Assembly: GCF_022760925.1 (NCBI RefSeq)
Contig: NZ_JAKTNT010000017.1
Span: 1-60,011, forward strand
DNA length: 60,011 nucleotides
Source: Thermus hydrothermalis
GTDB taxonomy: Bacteria > Deinococcota > Deinococci > Deinococcales > Thermaceae
Direction: 5' to 3'
The position numbers and the translations under genes were made by a program. This document shows, piece by piece, positions 34,142 to 42,800 of the stretch (positions are counted from its first letter, which is position 1; each line of letters opens with the position of its first letter). A model generated the notes under the pieces. The model was given only the letters and a program-made list of their open reading frames with translations, ran no database searches and was not told the DNA's origin.

Positions 34142-35173
34142 CTAATGGAGGGCCCTGAGCACCTCAAAGGCGATGAGGGCCAGGATGGCCACCTCCACCG
34201 CCTGGGTGCGCAGGTGGGCCACCTCCTCCGTCACCATGGCGTAGGTGGCCTCGAGGACCCTGAGCTTTTCCTCCACGCTCCTTTCCAGCTCGTGGGCCCC
34301 GTAGAGCTCCAAAGCGGCGCGGTAAATCTTGGCGTAGAAGAGGTCCTCCGTGATGCGGAGCGCCCCCTCCATGCGCGCCCGCACGTCGGCGATCTCCGCA
34401 TGGCGGGCCATGAGGCGGCGCCTTAGGCGCTGCAGTTTGCCGTAGCCCCAAAGCCCCCGGTGCTTGAGTACCTCGGGCACCGCCTCCAGCTCCTCCGTCA
34501 GCACCCGGTCGTAGTAGGAGAGCTCCAAAAGCTGGGCGTGGACGAACTCCACCAGGTCCGCCACGTCCCAGATGCCCTCCGAGTCCAGGATGAGCACCCG
34601 GTCAAAGCCCAGGAGGGCCAGGTCCTCCGTGGAGTAGCTGTAGCGGTAGCGCTCCATCTCCCGGCGCACCTCGGGGGCGAACTCCTCCTGGGCGCCCATC
34701 CAGAGGGGGGTGAGGTCCACGGGCGGCTCGTGGGCCTTGGCCCCCTCGAGGCCCAGGGCGTGGTAGACGGCGAACTCCTCGGAAAGCCGCTTTTCCTCGG
34801 GGCGGAGGAGGGCTCCTTGCAGGTAGGGCTCAAGGGCGGCGAGCTCCGCCAGGAAAAAGCCATCCCAGAAGGGAAGCTCGGGGATCTTGAGCCCCTTTTC
34901 CAAAAAGACCTCCCAGGGCACCCGCTCCCCCAGGTGGATGCGGAAGGAAAGGGAAACCACCCCGAACTCGTAAAGCCGGGCGGCAAGGAGGCCGGAAAGC
35001 CCCTCCACGCTCCTCACACCAAGCTCCACCTCCGCCGGGGGGTTTTGGAAGCGCACCGCCCCAAGCCGGGCCCGGGAGAGGCGGAGCCGGGGGGTGGAGA
35101 GCCGGGAGAGGTCTATCTCGTCCGCCAGGTCAAAGAGGCGGTAGAGGGCGATGTGGGGGGAAAGGAGGTTCAT
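34142..35173 (-). CDS. RMD1/DUF155-like membrane-anchored protein
   Basis: A 343-residue protein with a mixed alpha/beta N-terminal half, a helical region (about 200-310, 'MARHAEIADVRARMEGALRITEDLFY') and a single hydrophobic C-terminal helix ('VEVAILALIAFEVLRAL'). This layout, including the C-terminal anchor after a charged helix, resembles the RMD1/Sif3 (DUF155) family. That family is known from yeast and scattered bacteria and has no firm biochemical role in bacteria. Assignment is by pattern only. The start overlaps the rdgB stop (ATGA), so the two are coupled. Confidence 0.55.
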   Translation of the reverse strand: MNLLSPHIALYRLFDLADEIDLSRLSTPRLRLSRARLGAVRFQNPPAEVELGVRSVEGLSGLLAARLYEFGVVSLSFRIHLGERVPWEVFLEKGLKIPELPFWDGFFLAELAALEPYLQGALLRPEEKRLSEEFAVYHALGLEGAKAHEPPVDLTPLWMGAQEEFAPEVRREMERYRYSYSTEDLALLGFDRVLILDSEGIWDVADLVEFVHAQLLELSYYDRVLTEELEAVPEVLKHRGLWGYGKLQRLRRRLMARHAEIADVRARMEGALRITEDLFYAKIYRAALELYGAHELERSVEEKLRVLEATYAMVTEEVAHLRTQAVEVAILALIAFEVLRALH

Positions 35174-35781
35174 TCCAGCTTGGAAACCTCCCTGGGGGGT
35201 GGCCCCTCCTTGTACGCTTCCAGAAGGGCTTTAAGGGCCTTTCCCCGGTGGGAGTAGCGGGCCTTTTCCTCCGGATCCATCTCGGCGAAGGTCTTCCCCG
35301 CCTCGGGGACGTAGAAGAGGGGGTCGTAGCCGAAGCCCTTCTCCCCCCTGGGGGCTTCCAGGATGTACCCCTCCACGCTCCCCTCGTAGGCCTCCGCATG
35401 CCCGTCGGGATAGGCCAGGACCAGGACGGCCACGAAGCGGGCCTTGCGCTCCTCCCCCTTCAGGTGGCGCATCCTTTCCAGGAGGTAGACGTTCCGCTCC
35501 CGGTCGGTTTCCTTGCCCCCGTAGCGGGCGGAGTAGACCCCCGGTTCTCCACCCAGGGCGTAGACCTCGAGGCCCGAGTCGTCCGCCAAGGCGGGAAGCC
35601 CCGTGGCCTTGGCCACGTGGGCGGCCTTGAGGAGGGCGTTGTCCAGGAAGGTGGCCCCTTCCTCCTTGGGCATGCGCAAGGGGAAGTCGGCCAAGGAGAG
35701 GAGGGTCCAGCCCAAGGGGGCAAGCCCCTCCTTAAGCTCCCGCACCTTGCCGGGGTTGGAGGTGGCGAGGACGAGGCGCAT
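35170..35781 (-). CDS. rdgB: XTP/dITP diphosphatase
   Basis: Removes non-canonical purine nucleotides (XTP, ITP, dITP) from the pool. The 203-residue protein has the Ham1 signature 'LATSNPGKVREL' at the N-terminus, 'LADDSGLEVYALGGEPGVYSARYGG' with the metal-binding Asp residues, and 'GEKGFGYDPLFYVPEAGKTFAEM' near residue 150. TATCCT (35789-35794) is 7 bases before the ATG, so it has its own leaderless promoter just inside the end of the LOG gene upstream. Confidence 0.94.
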   Translation of the reverse strand: MRLVLATSNPGKVRELKEGLAPLGWTLLSLADFPLRMPKEEGATFLDNALLKAAHVAKATGLPALADDSGLEVYALGGEPGVYSARYGGKETDRERNVYLLERMRHLKGEERKARFVAVLVLAYPDGHAEAYEGSVEGYILEAPRGEKGFGYDPLFYVPEAGKTFAEMDPEEKARYSHRGKALKALLEAYKEGPPPREVSKLE

Positions 35782-35786
35782 CCTTT

Positions 35787-36431
35787 TCAGGATACTCCCT
35801 TTAGGGCGGCCACCACCTCCTCGGGGGCGTCCAAGAGGGTGAGGAGGTGGTAGTCCTTGGGGTCTATGGCCCCCTGCTCCTTCAAGAAGGCCATCCAGGA
35901 AAGAAGGCCCTGCCAGTAGGCCCGGTCCAGGGCGAAGACGGGAAAAGGGTGGACCTTTTCCGTCTGGATGAGGACCAAGACCTCGGAAAGCTCGTCCAGG
36001 GTGCCAAACCCCCCGGGCAGGAAAACGAAGGCGTGGGCGTAGCGCACGAAAAGCACCTTGCGCACGAAGAAGTAGCGCAAGGAGAGGGCGTGGGTCTGGT
36101 AGGGATTGGGCTTTTGCTCGTGGGGGAGCTCTATGTTGAGCCCCACGCTCACCCCTCCCGCCTCGTAGGCCCCCCGGTTCACCGCCTCCATCACCCCGGG
36201 CCCGCCCCCCGTGACCACCCCGTAGCCCGCCTCGGCCAGGGCCTTCCCCAGGCGGTAGCCGAGGGCGTAGGCGGGGTGGTCCTCGCCGAAGCGGGCGGAG
36301 CCGAAGACGGAGACCAAGGGCACCTCAATCTCCGAAAGCGTTTCAAAGCCCTCCACGAACTCCGCCAGGATGCGGAAAAGCCGCCAGGCGTCCTCGTGGT
36401 GGAGCTGGTCTATGAGGGGTTTCTTGGGCAT
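35787..36431 (-). CDS. LOG family protein (nucleotide 5'-monophosphate phosphoribohydrolase type)
   Basis: A 214-residue Rossmann-fold protein with 'VTGGGPGVMEAVNRGAYEAGG' and 'PGGFGTLDELSEVL', the paired signature of the LOG (lysine decarboxylase-like, TIGR00730) family. Members cleave cytokinin ribotides or AMP-like nucleotides to base and ribose 5-phosphate; old 'lysine decarboxylase' labels are wrong. Neighbouring rdgB also acts on nucleotides, which agrees. TAGGAT (36438-36443) is 6 bases before the ATG. Confidence 0.88.
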   Translation of the reverse strand: MPKKPLIDQLHHEDAWRLFRILAEFVEGFETLSEIEVPLVSVFGSARFGEDHPAYALGYRLGKALAEAGYGVVTGGGPGVMEAVNRGAYEAGGVSVGLNIELPHEQKPNPYQTHALSLRYFFVRKVLFVRYAHAFVFLPGGFGTLDELSEVLVLIQTEKVHPFPVFALDRAYWQGLLSWMAFLKEQGAIDPKDYHLLTLLDAPEEVVAALKGVS

Positions 36432-36440
36432 GGCTTTATC

Positions 36441-37214
36441 CTAAAGCTCTTCTAAGCTTACCCGGTAGAGGGTTTCCACCCTTTCCCCAAGCCGCTCCGC
36501 CAAGGCCTTGTAGCTTTCCGGGTCCCCGGTGACGTAATGGACCACCCTTCCCTGGCCTTCCGGGTTCAGAAGCCCCGCTTGGGCTAGGGCCTCCGCCACC
36601 TTCCTGGCCGTGGCCTCCGCGGAGTCAATGAGCTTTACCCCGGGGAGGACCTTCTCCAGGGTGCCTTTGAGGAAGGGGTAGTGGGTGCAGCCCAGGATCA
36701 GGGCCTCGAGGTCCTTGGGGGCTTCCTCCAGGTAGTGCCGGGCCACCAGGAGGGCCACGGGGTCGTCCCAAAGCCCCTCCTCCACCAAGGGGACGAAGAG
36801 GGGGCAGGCCTTGGCCCAGGCGAGGGGCAGGTACCGCCCGTAGGCCCCGCTTTCCACCGTGGCTTGGGTGCCGATGAGGCCCACCTTCCCGTAGCCCCGC
36901 GCCACCTCCGCCGCCGGCTCCAGCACCCCGAAGACGGGGACGGAAAGGTCCTCGGCCAGGTCGGGAAGCGCGGCGGAGCTTGCCGTGTTGCAGGCCACCA
37001 CCAGGGCCTTCACCCCTTGCCGGAGCAGGAAGCCCGCTATCTCCCAGGCGAAGCGGCGCACCATGGGAAGGGGCTTGCCCCCGTAGGGCACGCGGGCGGT
37101 GTCGCCGAAGTACAGAAAATCCTCCCGGGGAAGGGCTTGCCGCAGCGCCTTGAGCACCGTGAGCCCGCCCACCCCCGAGTCAAAGACGCCGATGGGGGCC
37201 TTGGGGTCCTTCAC
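36441..37214 (-). CDS. murI: glutamate racemase
   Basis: Makes D-glutamate for peptidoglycan. Two catalytic cysteines are in place: '[14 protein letters not shown]' and '[11 protein letters not shown]'. '[17 protein letters not shown]' starts the protein, and '[10 protein letters not shown]' follows. Length 257 is normal. The start is GTG, 8 bases after TATGAT (37223-37228), and this promoter faces that of metK across 88 bases. The gene ends 9 bases before the LOG gene start. Confidence 0.95.
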   Translation of the reverse strand: MKDPKAPIGVFDSGVGGLTVLKALRQALPREDFLYFGDTARVPYGGKPLPMVRRFAWEIAGFLLRQGVKALVVACNTASSAALPDLAEDLSVPVFGVLEPAAEVARGYGKVGLIGTQATVESGAYGRYLPLAWAKACPLFVPLVEEGLWDDPVALLVARHYLEEAPKDLEALILGCTHYPFLKGTLEKVLPGVKLIDSAEATARKVAEALAQAGLLNPEGQGRVVHYVTGDPESYKALAERLGERVETLYRVSLEEL

Positions 37215-37251
37215 GGCCCGCCATCATACCTGGACGGGGGAAGGGGGGTGC

Positions 37252-37294
37252 TATACTATCAGGGTTGCCCCGGAGGGGGCGGGTACAAAGGAGG
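37252..37294 (+). promoter_or_regulatory. metK -10 box and ribosome binding site
   Basis: TATACT (37252-37257) predicts transcription from about 37264. AAAGGAGG (37287-37294) is an ideal ribosome site 8 bases before TTG at 37303. It includes the first base of the in-frame GTG at 37294, so it cannot serve that codon. The leader of about 40 bases is too short for a SAM riboswitch. Confidence 0.6.
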
Positions 37295-37302
37295 TGCGCA
37301 AG

Positions 37303-38481
37303 TTGCGGCTGGTCACGTCCGAGTCGGTCACGGAAGGGCACCCGGATAAGCTGGCGGACCGGATCTCCGACGCCATCCTGGACGCCCTCATCGCCCAGGA
37401 CAAGAAGGCCCGGGTGGCGGCGGAGACTTTGGTCACCACCGGGCTCGTTTTCGTGGCGGGGGAGATCACCACGGAAGGCTACGTGGACATCCCCAACCTG
37501 GTGCGCAAGACGGTGCGCGAGGTGGGGTACACCCGGGCCAAGTACGGCTTTGACGCGGACACCTGTGCCGTGCTCACCGCCATTGACGAGCAGTCCCCGG
37601 ACATCGCCGGGGGGGTCAACCTCTCCTACGAGTGGCGGGTGCTGAAGTCCACGGACCCCTTGGACCGCACCGGGGCGGGGGACCAGGGGCTCATGTTCGG
37701 GTACGCCACCGACGAGACCCCCGAGCTCATGCCCCTCCCCATCACCCTGGCTCACCGCCTCACCATGCGGCTTGCGGAGGTGCGGAAGACCGGGCTCCTC
37801 CCCTACCTGCGCCCCGACGGCAAGGCCCAGGTCACCGTGGTCTACGAGGGGGACAAGCCCCTTTACGTGAAGACCGTGGTGGTTTCCGCCCAGCACTCCC
37901 CCGAGGTGGAGCAGGAGCAGCTTAGGGAGGACCTGATCCGCGAGGTGGTGCGCCAGGCCATCCCTCCGGAGTACCTGAAGGAGGGGGAAACGGAGTACCT
38001 CATCAACCCCTCGGGCCGCTTCATCCTGGGGGGCCCCCACGCCGACACCGGCCTCACCGGGCGCAAGATCATCGTGGACACCTACGGGGGGGCGGTGCCC
38101 CACGGGGGCGGGGCCTTCAGCGGCAAGGACCCCACCAAGGTGGACCGTTCCGCCAGCTACTACGCCCGCTACATGGCCAAGAACATCGTGGCGGCGGGGC
38201 TTGCCCGGAAGGCCTTGGTGGAGCTCGCCTACGCCATCGGCAAGGCCCGGCCGGTTTCCCTAAGGGTGGAAACCTTTGGCACCGGCATTTTGCCCGACGA
38301 GAAGCTCACGGAGATCGCCAAGAAGGTCTTTGACCCGAGGCCCTTGGCCATCATTGAGGAGCTGGACCTCCTCAGGCCCATCTACACCCCCACGAGCGCC
38401 TACGGCCACTTCGGCCGCGCCGGCTTCCCCTGGGAGGAGACGGACCGGGTGGAGGCTTTGCGGCGGGAAGCGGGCCTTTAG
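37303..38481 (+). CDS. metK: S-adenosylmethionine synthase
   Basis: Makes AdoMet from methionine and ATP; AdoMet feeds MenG, MoaA and polyamine-related steps. Motifs are '[19 protein letters not shown]', '[21 protein letters not shown]' and '[21 protein letters not shown]' (phosphate loop). From TTG at 37303 the protein is 392 residues, '[16 protein letters not shown]'. The alternative GTG at 37294 would give 395 residues and may be used in databases. I prefer TTG because the strong AAAGGAGG ends over the GTG. A G/C-rich terminator follows. Confidence 0.95.
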   Translation: MRLVTSESVTEGHPDKLADRISDAILDALIAQDKKARVAAETLVTTGLVFVAGEITTEGYVDIPNLVRKTVREVGYTRAKYGFDADTCAVLTAIDEQSPDIAGGVNLSYEWRVLKSTDPLDRTGAGDQGLMFGYATDETPELMPLPITLAHRLTMRLAEVRKTGLLPYLRPDGKAQVTVVYEGDKPLYVKTVVVSAQHSPEVEQEQLREDLIREVVRQAIPPEYLKEGETEYLINPSGRFILGGPHADTGLTGRKIIVDTYGGAVPHGGGAFSGKDPTKVDRSASYYARYMAKNIVAAGLARKALVELAYAIGKARPVSLRVETFGTGILPDEKLTEIAKKVFDPRPLAIIEELDLLRPIYTPTSAYGHFGRAGFPWEETDRVEALRREAGL

Positions 38482-38494
38482 GCGTTGCCTTGCG

Positions 38495-38522
38495 GGCCCC
38501 CCGGGACCTTGCCCGGGGGGCC
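38495..38522. terminator. bidirectional terminator between metK and the diguanylate cyclase gene
   Basis: GGCCCCCCGGG (38495-38505) and CCCGGGGGGCC (38512-38522) make an 11-bp G/C stem around ACCTTG. It separates convergent genes and touches the stop codon of the minus-strand gene. No clear T-run follows on either side, a common feature of Thermus terminators. Confidence 0.65.
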
Positions 38523-39598
38523 TAGCCGATCTCCACCCGGTTCTTGCCCTTCCGCTTGGCGCGGTAAAGGGCCTCGTCCGCCCGCTTGAGGAGGGAGAGG
38601 GGGGAGTCCGTGGGGGCGGCCTGGGCCACGCCGAAGCTGGCGGAAAGGCTGGGGACCGGGGGGACCTTTAGGGCCGCAACGCCTTGGCGGAGCCTTTCCG
38701 CTAGGGCCAGGGCCTGGGGGAGTTCGGTTTCCGGCAGGAGGACGGCGAACTCCTCGCCCCCAAGGCGCACCGCCCGGTCGCTTTGGCGGATGTGCCCTTC
38801 CAGGCACTCCGCCAAGGCCTTGAGCACCCGGTCCCCCGCCTCGTGGCCGAAGGTGTCGTTCACCGCCTTGAACCCGTCCAGGTCCAGGGTGATGAGGGCC
38901 AGGGGGCGGCCGTAGCGCTGCACCCGGAATAGCTCCCTTTCCAAAATAAGCTCCAGATAGCGGCGGTTGCGCAAGCCCGTGAGGAAGTCGGTATAGGCGT
39001 CCAGTTGGGCCTCGAGGTAGCCCTCCTTGATCCGGACCAGCATGTAGAGGAGGCCCACATACGCCAGGTTGGCCCCGAAGAACTGGGCCAGGGCGTTCAC
39101 GTGTTCCGGTTGGAAGTGGCCGCGGAAAGCGCCCAGGAGGGAAAGGAGGAGGAGGGTGAGGAGGTAGAGGAGGGCCAGGCGCACCGCCTGCCGGGTCTGG
39201 AAGAAGAGGAAGCTGCTGAAGTAGACGAAGGGCACCCAGAAGGCGGCGGGGGAGAGGCCCATGGGGTTCGGGCGGAAGAGGAGCTGGTAGGCCAGGGTGG
39301 CGAGGAGGTACAGGGCGATGAGGGCGTGGGCGCTGGGCAGGGCCCAGGAGGCGGAGCGGGGCCGGAACCAAAGGGAGGCGGCAAGGAGGGCGAAGCCCAG
39401 GGCCAAAACGGGCAGGAAGACCCGGTCCACGGGGTCTAGCTCTGTCCTTTGGGAGGTGAAGAGGGCCACCAGGGCGAGGATGGCCCCCAAGGGCAAAAGC
39501 CCGAGGGCCATCCGCCTGCGGAGGGGGTTTAGGGGGTCCAGAAGCTCGAGGGTGGGCTGCAAGCTAATCCCAGTGTACCGCTCCCTGGATAGGCCCAT
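38522..39598 (-). CDS. membrane-bound diguanylate cyclase
   Basis: Makes cyclic di-GMP. About six membrane helices fill residues 25-195 with no recognisable sensor domain, and a short linker helix leads to the GGDEF domain. The active site is 'RLGGEEFAVLLP' (GGEEF variant, active in known cyclases). The inhibitory I-site RxxD is present as 'RQSD' exactly five residues before it, so product feedback is expected. 'DAYTDFLTGLRNRRYLE' opens the domain. No phosphodiesterase or PilZ gene adjoins it. CAGGAT lies 6 bases from the ATG, and a phased direct repeat covers the -35 region. Confidence 0.92.
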   Translation of the reverse strand: MGLSRERYTGISLQPTLELLDPLNPLRRRMALGLLPLGAILALVALFTSQRTELDPVDRVFLPVLALGFALLAASLWFRPRSASWALPSAHALIALYLLATLAYQLLFRPNPMGLSPAAFWVPFVYFSSFLFFQTRQAVRLALLYLLTLLLLSLLGAFRGHFQPEHVNALAQFFGANLAYVGLLYMLVRIKEGYLEAQLDAYTDFLTGLRNRRYLELILERELFRVQRYGRPLALITLDLDGFKAVNDTFGHEAGDRVLKALAECLEGHIRQSDRAVRLGGEEFAVLLPETELPQALALAERLRQGVAALKVPPVPSLSASFGVAQAAPTDSPLSLLKRADEALYRAKRKGKNRVEIG

Positions 39599-39620
39599 GC
39601 CCCCATCCTGGCAGGACCCC

Positions 39621-39639
39621 CCTTAACGGGGCCTTAACG
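39621..39639 (-). promoter_or_regulatory. 11-bp-phased direct repeat upstream of the diguanylate cyclase gene
   Basis: Minus strand CGTTAAGG-CCC-CGTTAAGG: two 8-mers with an 11-base period at about -41 to -24 from the ATG. If transcription starts at the ATG (CAGGAT at 39605-39610, 6 bases away), the repeat occupies the -35 region, as at arsC. The inner TTAACG-N5-TTAACG on the plus strand resembles the TTAACA-N5-TTAACA box bound by PhoP in Bacillus. Binding here is inference. Confidence 0.45.
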
Positions 39640-39641
39640 CC

Positions 39642-41534
39642 CTAGTCCTCCAGGTAGGTGTACCCCTGGAGCTCCCGCACGTACCGCTCCAGGAAAGCTC
39701 CCTTCTCCGCCGGGGAGAGGCGGCTTTGCCGCACCAGGCGTTCCACCCCCTGGAAGAGCTCCCGGGAGGAAAAGCCCATCTTCTCAATGACCTTTTCCGC
39801 TGTCTCCCCGGGGATAAAGCGCTCAATGGCAAAACCCTCCTCGTCCACCACCACGTGGGCCTCGCCCACCTGGCCGAAGAGGTTGTGGTTGCTCCCGAGG
39901 ACGTCCTGGTAGGCCCCCACCAGGAAGACCCCCAGGTAGTAGGGCTCCCCGGGGCGGATGGGGTGGACGGGGAGGCTTTGCCGCACGTCGTGGAGGTCAA
40001 TGAAGCGGTCTATCTTGCCGTCGGAGTCGCAGGAGATGTCCACCAAGGTGGCCTGGCGGGTGGGGGGCTCGTGGAGGCGGGAGAGGGGCACGATGGGGAA
40101 GAGCTGGTGGATGGCCCAGGCATCGGGGAGGCTTTGGAAGATGGAGAAGTTGCACACGAGCTTGTCGGCGAGGAGCTTTTCCAAGTCCTCAAACTCGTCG
40201 GGGGCGTAGGGAAGCTCCCGCACGATGCCGTATACCCGCCGGGCGATGTGGTAGAAGATCTCCTCCGCCAAGGCCCGGTCCCGCAGGGACACCAAGCCCA
40301 AATCGTAGAGGGTTTGCAGGGTTTCCTTGTCGGCGAAGGCGTCGTGGTAGACCTCGCGGAAGTTTTTGGCGCTTAAGCTTTGCAGGCTTTCCCAAAGCTC
40401 CTTGACCAAGGGGTGGGCCTCTTCGGGCGGGGGCTCGGGGCGCTTCTCCCCCGGAGGGGTGATGACGTCAATCACCTCCAGGACGAGGACCTGGTGGTAG
40501 GCGGTTACCGCCCGCCCCGACTCCGTGACCAGGGTGGGGTGGGGTTCGCCCTGGGCCTCCACCACCTCCTTGGTCACGTAGACCAGGTCCTCGGCGTACT
40601 CGGGGAGGGTGTAGTTGGCGGAGGCGTAGAAGTTGGTCTTGGAGCCGTCGTAGTCCACGGCCAGGCCCCCGCCCAGGTTTAGGTAAGCGAGGGGCGCCCC
40701 GAGCTTCCTGAGCTGCACGTAGGTCTGGGCCGCTTCCCGCACCGCCATCTTGATGCGGCGGATGTCCGTCACCTGGCTCCCGATGTGGGCGTGGACCATG
40801 ACCAGGGTGTCCAGGAGGCCTTCCTCCTTCAGGATCTCCACCGCCCGGATGATCTCCGGGGTGGTGAGGCCGAACTTGGCGTTCTCCCCCCCGGAGGCCT
40901 CCCACTGGCCCGCCCCCTTGGCCTTGAGCTTGTAGCGGATGCCGATCTGGGGTTTCACCCCGAGCTCCTTGGAAAGCCGCACCACCCGGGGGAGCTCGGC
41001 GAACTTCTCCAGGGTGATGACCACGTTCCGCCCAAGCTTCCGCCCCATGAGGGCCAGGCGGATGAAGTCATCGTCCTTGAAGCCGTTGGTGGTGATGAGG
41101 GCTTCTGGGGAGAGGTCCTGGGCCAGGATGAGGGCGAGCTCCGCCTTGCTCCCCGCCTCGAGGCCGTAGTGGTAGGGCCTTCCCGCCTTGGCCACCGTTT
41201 CCAGCACCAGGCGGCGCTGGTTCACCTTTACCGGGTAAACCCCCCGGTACCCCCCGGTGTAGCCGTACTTCTCCATGGCCCGGCGGAAGGCCTCGTTGAG
41301 CTCGCGGACGCGGGCCTCGAGGATCTGGGGAAAGCGGAGCACCAAGGGCAAGGGCCTCCCCTCGTCCCTCAGGGCCTCCACGATCTCCAAAAGCGAGGCG
41401 GCGGGGCCCTCGGGGCCCAAGGGGGTTACCTCCAGCTCCCCGTCCCGGCCCACGCGGAAAAACCCCGCGCCCCAGTAGGGCACCAGGTAGATCTCCTCAG
41501 CTTCTTTGGGGGAAAAGCGCCTGGCCGTCTTCAA
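39642..41534 (-). CDS. speA: biosynthetic arginine decarboxylase
   Basis: PLP enzyme that converts arginine to agmatine, the first step of the polyamine route that gives Thermus its long polyamines. The 630 residues are of the SpeA (fold type III) family. The PLP lysine is in 'GVYPVKVNQRRLVLETV', followed by 'YGLEAGSKAELALILA', 'AHIGSQVTDIRRIKMAV', 'LNLGGGLAVDYDGSKTNFYAS' and 'CNFSIFQSLPDAWAI' near residue 480. Its ATG overlaps the DUF72 stop. speB and the aminopropyltransferase are not in this window. Confidence 0.95.
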   Translation of the reverse strand: MKTARRFSPKEAEEIYLVPYWGAGFFRVGRDGELEVTPLGPEGPAASLLEIVEALRDEGRPLPLVLRFPQILEARVRELNEAFRRAMEKYGYTGGYRGVYPVKVNQRRLVLETVAKAGRPYHYGLEAGSKAELALILAQDLSPEALITTNGFKDDDFIRLALMGRKLGRNVVITLEKFAELPRVVRLSKELGVKPQIGIRYKLKAKGAGQWEASGGENAKFGLTTPEIIRAVEILKEEGLLDTLVMVHAHIGSQVTDIRRIKMAVREAAQTYVQLRKLGAPLAYLNLGGGLAVDYDGSKTNFYASANYTLPEYAEDLVYVTKEVVEAQGEPHPTLVTESGRAVTAYHQVLVLEVIDVITPPGEKRPEPPPEEAHPLVKELWESLQSLSAKNFREVYHDAFADKETLQTLYDLGLVSLRDRALAEEIFYHIARRVYGIVRELPYAPDEFEDLEKLLADKLVCNFSIFQSLPDAWAIHQLFPIVPLSRLHEPPTRQATLVDISCDSDGKIDRFIDLHDVRQSLPVHPIRPGEPYYLGVFLVGAYQDVLGSNHNLFGQVGEAHVVVDEEGFAIERFIPGETAEKVIEKMGFSSRELFQGVERLVRQSRLSPAEKGAFLERYVRELQGYTYLED

Positions 41535-42094
41535 TCCGGGTCAACCTCCGCCCTTGAGTGTAGGGCGGAAGGCCCGGGTTGTGAAGGGCTCACGTAGAGG
41601 TAACCCTCCCCTTCGGGCAAGGGGCCCTCCGGGTCCACCAGGTAGAGGAAAGTCCCCCCGGGCTCGTTCACCACCACCCGCCCCCGTTCCCGAAGGAGGG
41701 GACGTAAGGGTTCGGGCGCCTGGAAGGCGAGGGGCGTGGGCCCAAGCTCCCTTTCCACCTCCTCCAGGAGGTCCAGCCAGTCCCGAAACCTCTCGGGCGG
41801 CACCTCCTCCGGCACCCAAAGCCGCACCGCCCCCCTTTTGTCCCCGAAGAGGCGGAAGCGCCTGAGGAAGCGGCGCAAAACCCGCCTTTCCTCCCCCGAG
41901 GGGCGGAAGGCGAGGTGCTTGTGGCCAAAGACGCTAAAGCGGAAGCCCGGGGGGGCGAGGGCCCGCAGGCGGCCTATGGTCCTGGGGTCCCCCACCCGGT
42001 GCCACCAGGAAAGCTCCACCGTGGGGAAGGCCCGGCGGTAGGCCTTGAACCCCCCGGGATACCCCTTGTAGCCCTTGAGCCCTTTAAGGAGCAC
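41531..42094 (-). CDS. DUF72 family protein
   Basis: A 187-residue protein resembling the YecE/DUF72 TIM-barrel family. 'YPGGFKAYRRAFPTVELSWWHRVGDP' and 'FRFSVFGHKHLAF' correspond to the family's 'F..VE.N.TFY..P' and 'F.F..K.....TH' segments. It is shorter than the usual 240 or so residues. Function of the family is unknown. The start is GTG just after GGAGGAAG inside the end of the hydrolase gene (11-base overlap). It shares ATGA with speA, so all are in one unit. Confidence 0.7.
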   Translation of the reverse strand: MLLKGLKGYKGYPGGFKAYRRAFPTVELSWWHRVGDPRTIGRLRALAPPGFRFSVFGHKHLAFRPSGEERRVLRRFLRRFRLFGDKRGAVRLWVPEEVPPERFRDWLDLLEEVERELGPTPLAFQAPEPLRPLLRERGRVVVNEPGGTFLYLVDPEGPLPEGEGYLYVSPSQPGPSALHSRAEVDPD

Positions 42095-42797
42095 CTTCCT
42101 CCAGCCAGGCTTCCAGAAACCCCAGGCCCACCCGGGCCATGAGGGGGGTGATGGTGTGGCCCGTGCCCTCCTCCACGTACCGGGCCAGGCGGCCTTCCCC
42201 GTAGTGGGGCCTGAGCGCCTCCACCGTCTTTTCCATGCGGGCCAGGGGGACGATGAGGTCCTTGGTGCCGTGGAGGTGCAAAAGGGGGACGTTGCCGTAG
42301 GCCTCCCCCTGGAGGGCGGGAGGGGCTTGGTAGAGGGCCTCCACCCTGGGGTCCTGGATCGCCTGCCCCTGGGGGAGCTTCATGGGAAACCCCGAGCCGA
42401 TGAAGGCCAGGGCCGCCCGGGGCCGGAAGCCTTCCGAAAGGAGGAGGTGGACCACGAAGGCCCCCAGGCTCCCCCCGGCGAGGAAAAGGGGAAGGCCATA
42501 GCGCCGCCTGGCCTCCTCCGCCACGGCCCAAGCCTCCTCCTTGTAGCCCAAGGCCACCTGGTAGACCTCCTCCACGTAGCGGGGGCTTTTGGCGGAAGGG
42601 GGGCTTCCCCTTTCCCCGTGCCTGGGGGCGTCAAAGGCCAGGAGCAAAAACCCCCGTTCGGCATAGCCGGGAAGGAGGGAGAGGATGTGCTCCTTGGAGC
42701 CCTGCAGGCCGTGGAGGGCGAGGAGGAGGGCCTGGGGGGTTTCGGGCACGTGGGCCAGGACGGGAAGCCCGGCCAGGGTGAGGGTTTCCTCCCGCAT
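42084..42797 (-). CDS. alpha/beta hydrolase (esterase-like)
   Basis: A 237-residue alpha/beta hydrolase close to the small Thermus esterase whose structure I recall as TTHA1544. The nucleophile elbow is 'AGGSLGAF', the acid is in 'HGTKDLIVPL', and the histidine is in 'EGTGHTIT'. 'LLALHGLQGSKEHILSLLPGYAERGFLLLAFDAPRHGERG' carries the oxyanion region. Natural substrate is unknown. It starts 3 bases after the prs stop. Confidence 0.85.
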   Translation of the reverse strand: MREETLTLAGLPVLAHVPETPQALLLALHGLQGSKEHILSLLPGYAERGFLLLAFDAPRHGERGSPPSAKSPRYVEEVYQVALGYKEEAWAVAEEARRRYGLPLFLAGGSLGAFVVHLLLSEGFRPRAALAFIGSGFPMKLPQGQAIQDPRVEALYQAPPALQGEAYGNVPLLHLHGTKDLIVPLARMEKTVEALRPHYGEGRLARYVEEGTGHTITPLMARVGLGFLEAWLEEGAP

Positions 42798-42800
42798 GGC

